Shown: positions 63,196 through 64,000 of the stretch, piece after piece
How the letters are laid out: every line of letters starts with the position of its first letter
Position numbering within the stretch: the first letter of the stretch is position 1
Origin: Chitinophaga niabensis
Lineage (GTDB): Bacteria; Bacteroidota; Bacteroidia; Chitinophagales; Chitinophagaceae
DNA length: 64,000 nt
Assembly: GCF_039545795.1 (NCBI RefSeq)
Contig: NZ_CP154260.1
Span: 1,989,001 to 2,053,000 of the forward strand
Direction of reading: 5' to 3'
Notes under the pieces: model-generated
What the model saw: the letters and a program-made list of their open reading frames with translations, nothing else
Told to the model about the DNA's origin: nothing
The model's database searches: none
Position numbers and translations under genes: made by a program

Positions 63196-64000
63196 TTAAA
63201 AAGTGATGTTCGTACCGAAAGTGAAGGTGCGGGTAGTAGGATATTTATCGCGTGAGTCATTCCCTGCATCCAGGCCAAGGCGGCTGATCTCAGGGTCTAT
63301 GCCTTTATATCCCGTGAGCACCAACATGTTCAGGCCGGATACATAGATCTTCGCCGATTTGAAGTATTTGCTGCGCGAAACATTGATGTCGTACCCTACT
63401 GTTATATTATCCAGCTTCCAGTGATCACCATTTTCTATATAGTGGGAAACATAGGCGAGTGGATTGGCGAGCTGCTCCTTACCGTATATTTTGTCGAATG
63501 CGGTTTTCAGCATATTGTATTGTTTGATGGTAGGATTCTCGTAGTACATCCGCTGGAAGTTCAGGATCTGGTAGCCGAATGCGCCGCGCATGTTGAGGCC
63601 CAGGCTGAATTGTTTGTAACGCAAACCAAGGTTCCAGCCGGCCGTATGGCGGGCAATACCATTACCCAATACTTTACGGTCGTTCGGTACAGCATCATCA
63701 ATAGGTTTGGGTTTTCCATCCTGGCCTTCAATGATCCATTGGCCGTTTTCATCGATGTCGATGGATTTGTAGCCGTAGAAATTACCGATGGGCTCGCCTA
63801 CTTTCACGCGGTGGGTGGTGAGCTGGATGGGTTCTCCTGTATGGCCTGCAAAGAAGAAATCATTCGTGGTCTTATACAGGTCGTTAGAGATGCTGAGGAG
63901 CGTGTTCTTGTTATTCATGTACGTGATATTGCTGGTCAGGCTGAAATCCTTTGAACGGATGATCTCATAGTTCAGCAATACTTCCACACCGCGGTTACGC
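63196..64000 (-). CDS. SusC-family TonB-dependent transporter, C-terminal part only
   Basis: This is the last roughly 268 residues of a SusC-type barrel; the frame stays open to the window edge, so the N-terminal part lies to the right. The visible sequence begins RNRGVEVLLNYEI, a common SusC barrel strand, and ends with TTRTFTFGTNITF, the closing strand. SusD follows directly. An internal GTG at 63987 is not the real start. Confidence 0.95.
   Translation of the reverse strand, partial: RNRGVEVLLNYEIIRSKDFSLTSNITYMNNKNTLLSISNDLYKTTNDFFFAGHTGEPIQLTTHRVKVGEPIGNFYGYKSIDIDENGQWIIEGQDGKPKPIDDAVPNDRKVLGNGIARHTAGWNLGLRYKQFSLGLNMRGAFGYQILNFQRMYYENPTIKQYNMLKTAFDKIYGKEQLANPLAYVSHYIENGDHWKLDNITVGYDINVSRSKYFKSAKIYVSGLNMLVLTGYKGIDPEISRLGLDAGNDSRDKYPTTRTFTFGTNITF

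Noticed and set aside
1..64000. tRNA/rRNA genes, CRISPR arrays, insertion sequences, phage or conjugation genes
   Set aside because: None was seen on reading either strand: no transposase-, integrase- or relaxase-like frames, no regularly spaced repeats, and no tRNA-like cloverleaf noticed in the gaps.

Overview
The window looks like a chromosomal segment of a Bacteroidota bacterium, most likely a Chitinophaga-type member of the Chitinophagaceae. The evidence is five SusC/SusD outer-membrane glycan-uptake pairs (two cut by the window ends), an ECF sigma/FecR/TonB-transducer cassette, lipoprotein signals on every SusD, genes without clear Shine-Dalgarno sites, and dense carbohydrate-active enzyme clusters. 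No tRNA, rRNA, CRISPR array, insertion sequence or phage gene was seen.

Region A (1-20.0 kb) is a pectin-type polysaccharide utilisation locus. On the + strand it runs SusC (5' end outside the window), SusD, a second SusC/SusD pair, a 1557-residue esterase/beta-helix/esterase fusion, a 1247-residue secreted protein of unrecognised family with FnIII repeats, and a GH105 unsaturated rhamnogalacturonyl hydrolase. It meets a convergent GH28 enzyme across a bidirectional terminator. Region B (20.0-26.0 kb) is a less specialised stretch: three SDR oxidoreductases, a diheme cytochrome c, a small lipoprotein, an orphan EF-Tu domain II-like protein and an AraC regulator.

Region C (26.1-39.2 kb) is a second locus. 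An ECF sigma factor and FecR anti-sigma precede a SusC with an N-terminal STN signalling domain, then SusD, a PhyH-type dioxygenase, a sugar isomerase/epimerase-like TIM barrel, a GH106 rhamnosidase-like enzyme and a GH28-like protein. The run ends in an elaborate terminator. Rhamnogalacturonan-like material is the likely substrate.

Region D (39.2-59.1 kb) is the most interesting part. A LacI-family regulator (58.0-59.0 kb) is linked to four copies of a palindrome around CTTAAACGTTTAAG: before GH116, before the SusC operon, before the GH172 operon, and before its own gene. The + operon carries SusC, SusD, a DUF4091/GH123-like protein and an unknown secreted protein. The - operon carries GH172 (DUF2961), alpha-ketoglutarate-semialdehyde dehydrogenase, an L-fucose-dehydrogenase-like SDR, a UxaA-family dehydratase, a DUF6786-like lipoprotein, a FAH-family 2-keto-3-deoxypentonate-dehydratase-like protein and a FucP-like permease. 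Read together they suggest uptake of a glycan, release of D-arabinofuranose (or a related sugar), and non-phosphorylative oxidation to alpha-ketoglutarate. The substrate assignment is inference.

Region E (59.1-64.0 kb) has a cyclase-like/SRPBCC fusion protein, a membrane-anchored metallo-beta-lactamase-fold hydrolase, a bidirectional terminator, and the SusD and C-terminal part of SusC of another locus running off the right end on the - strand.
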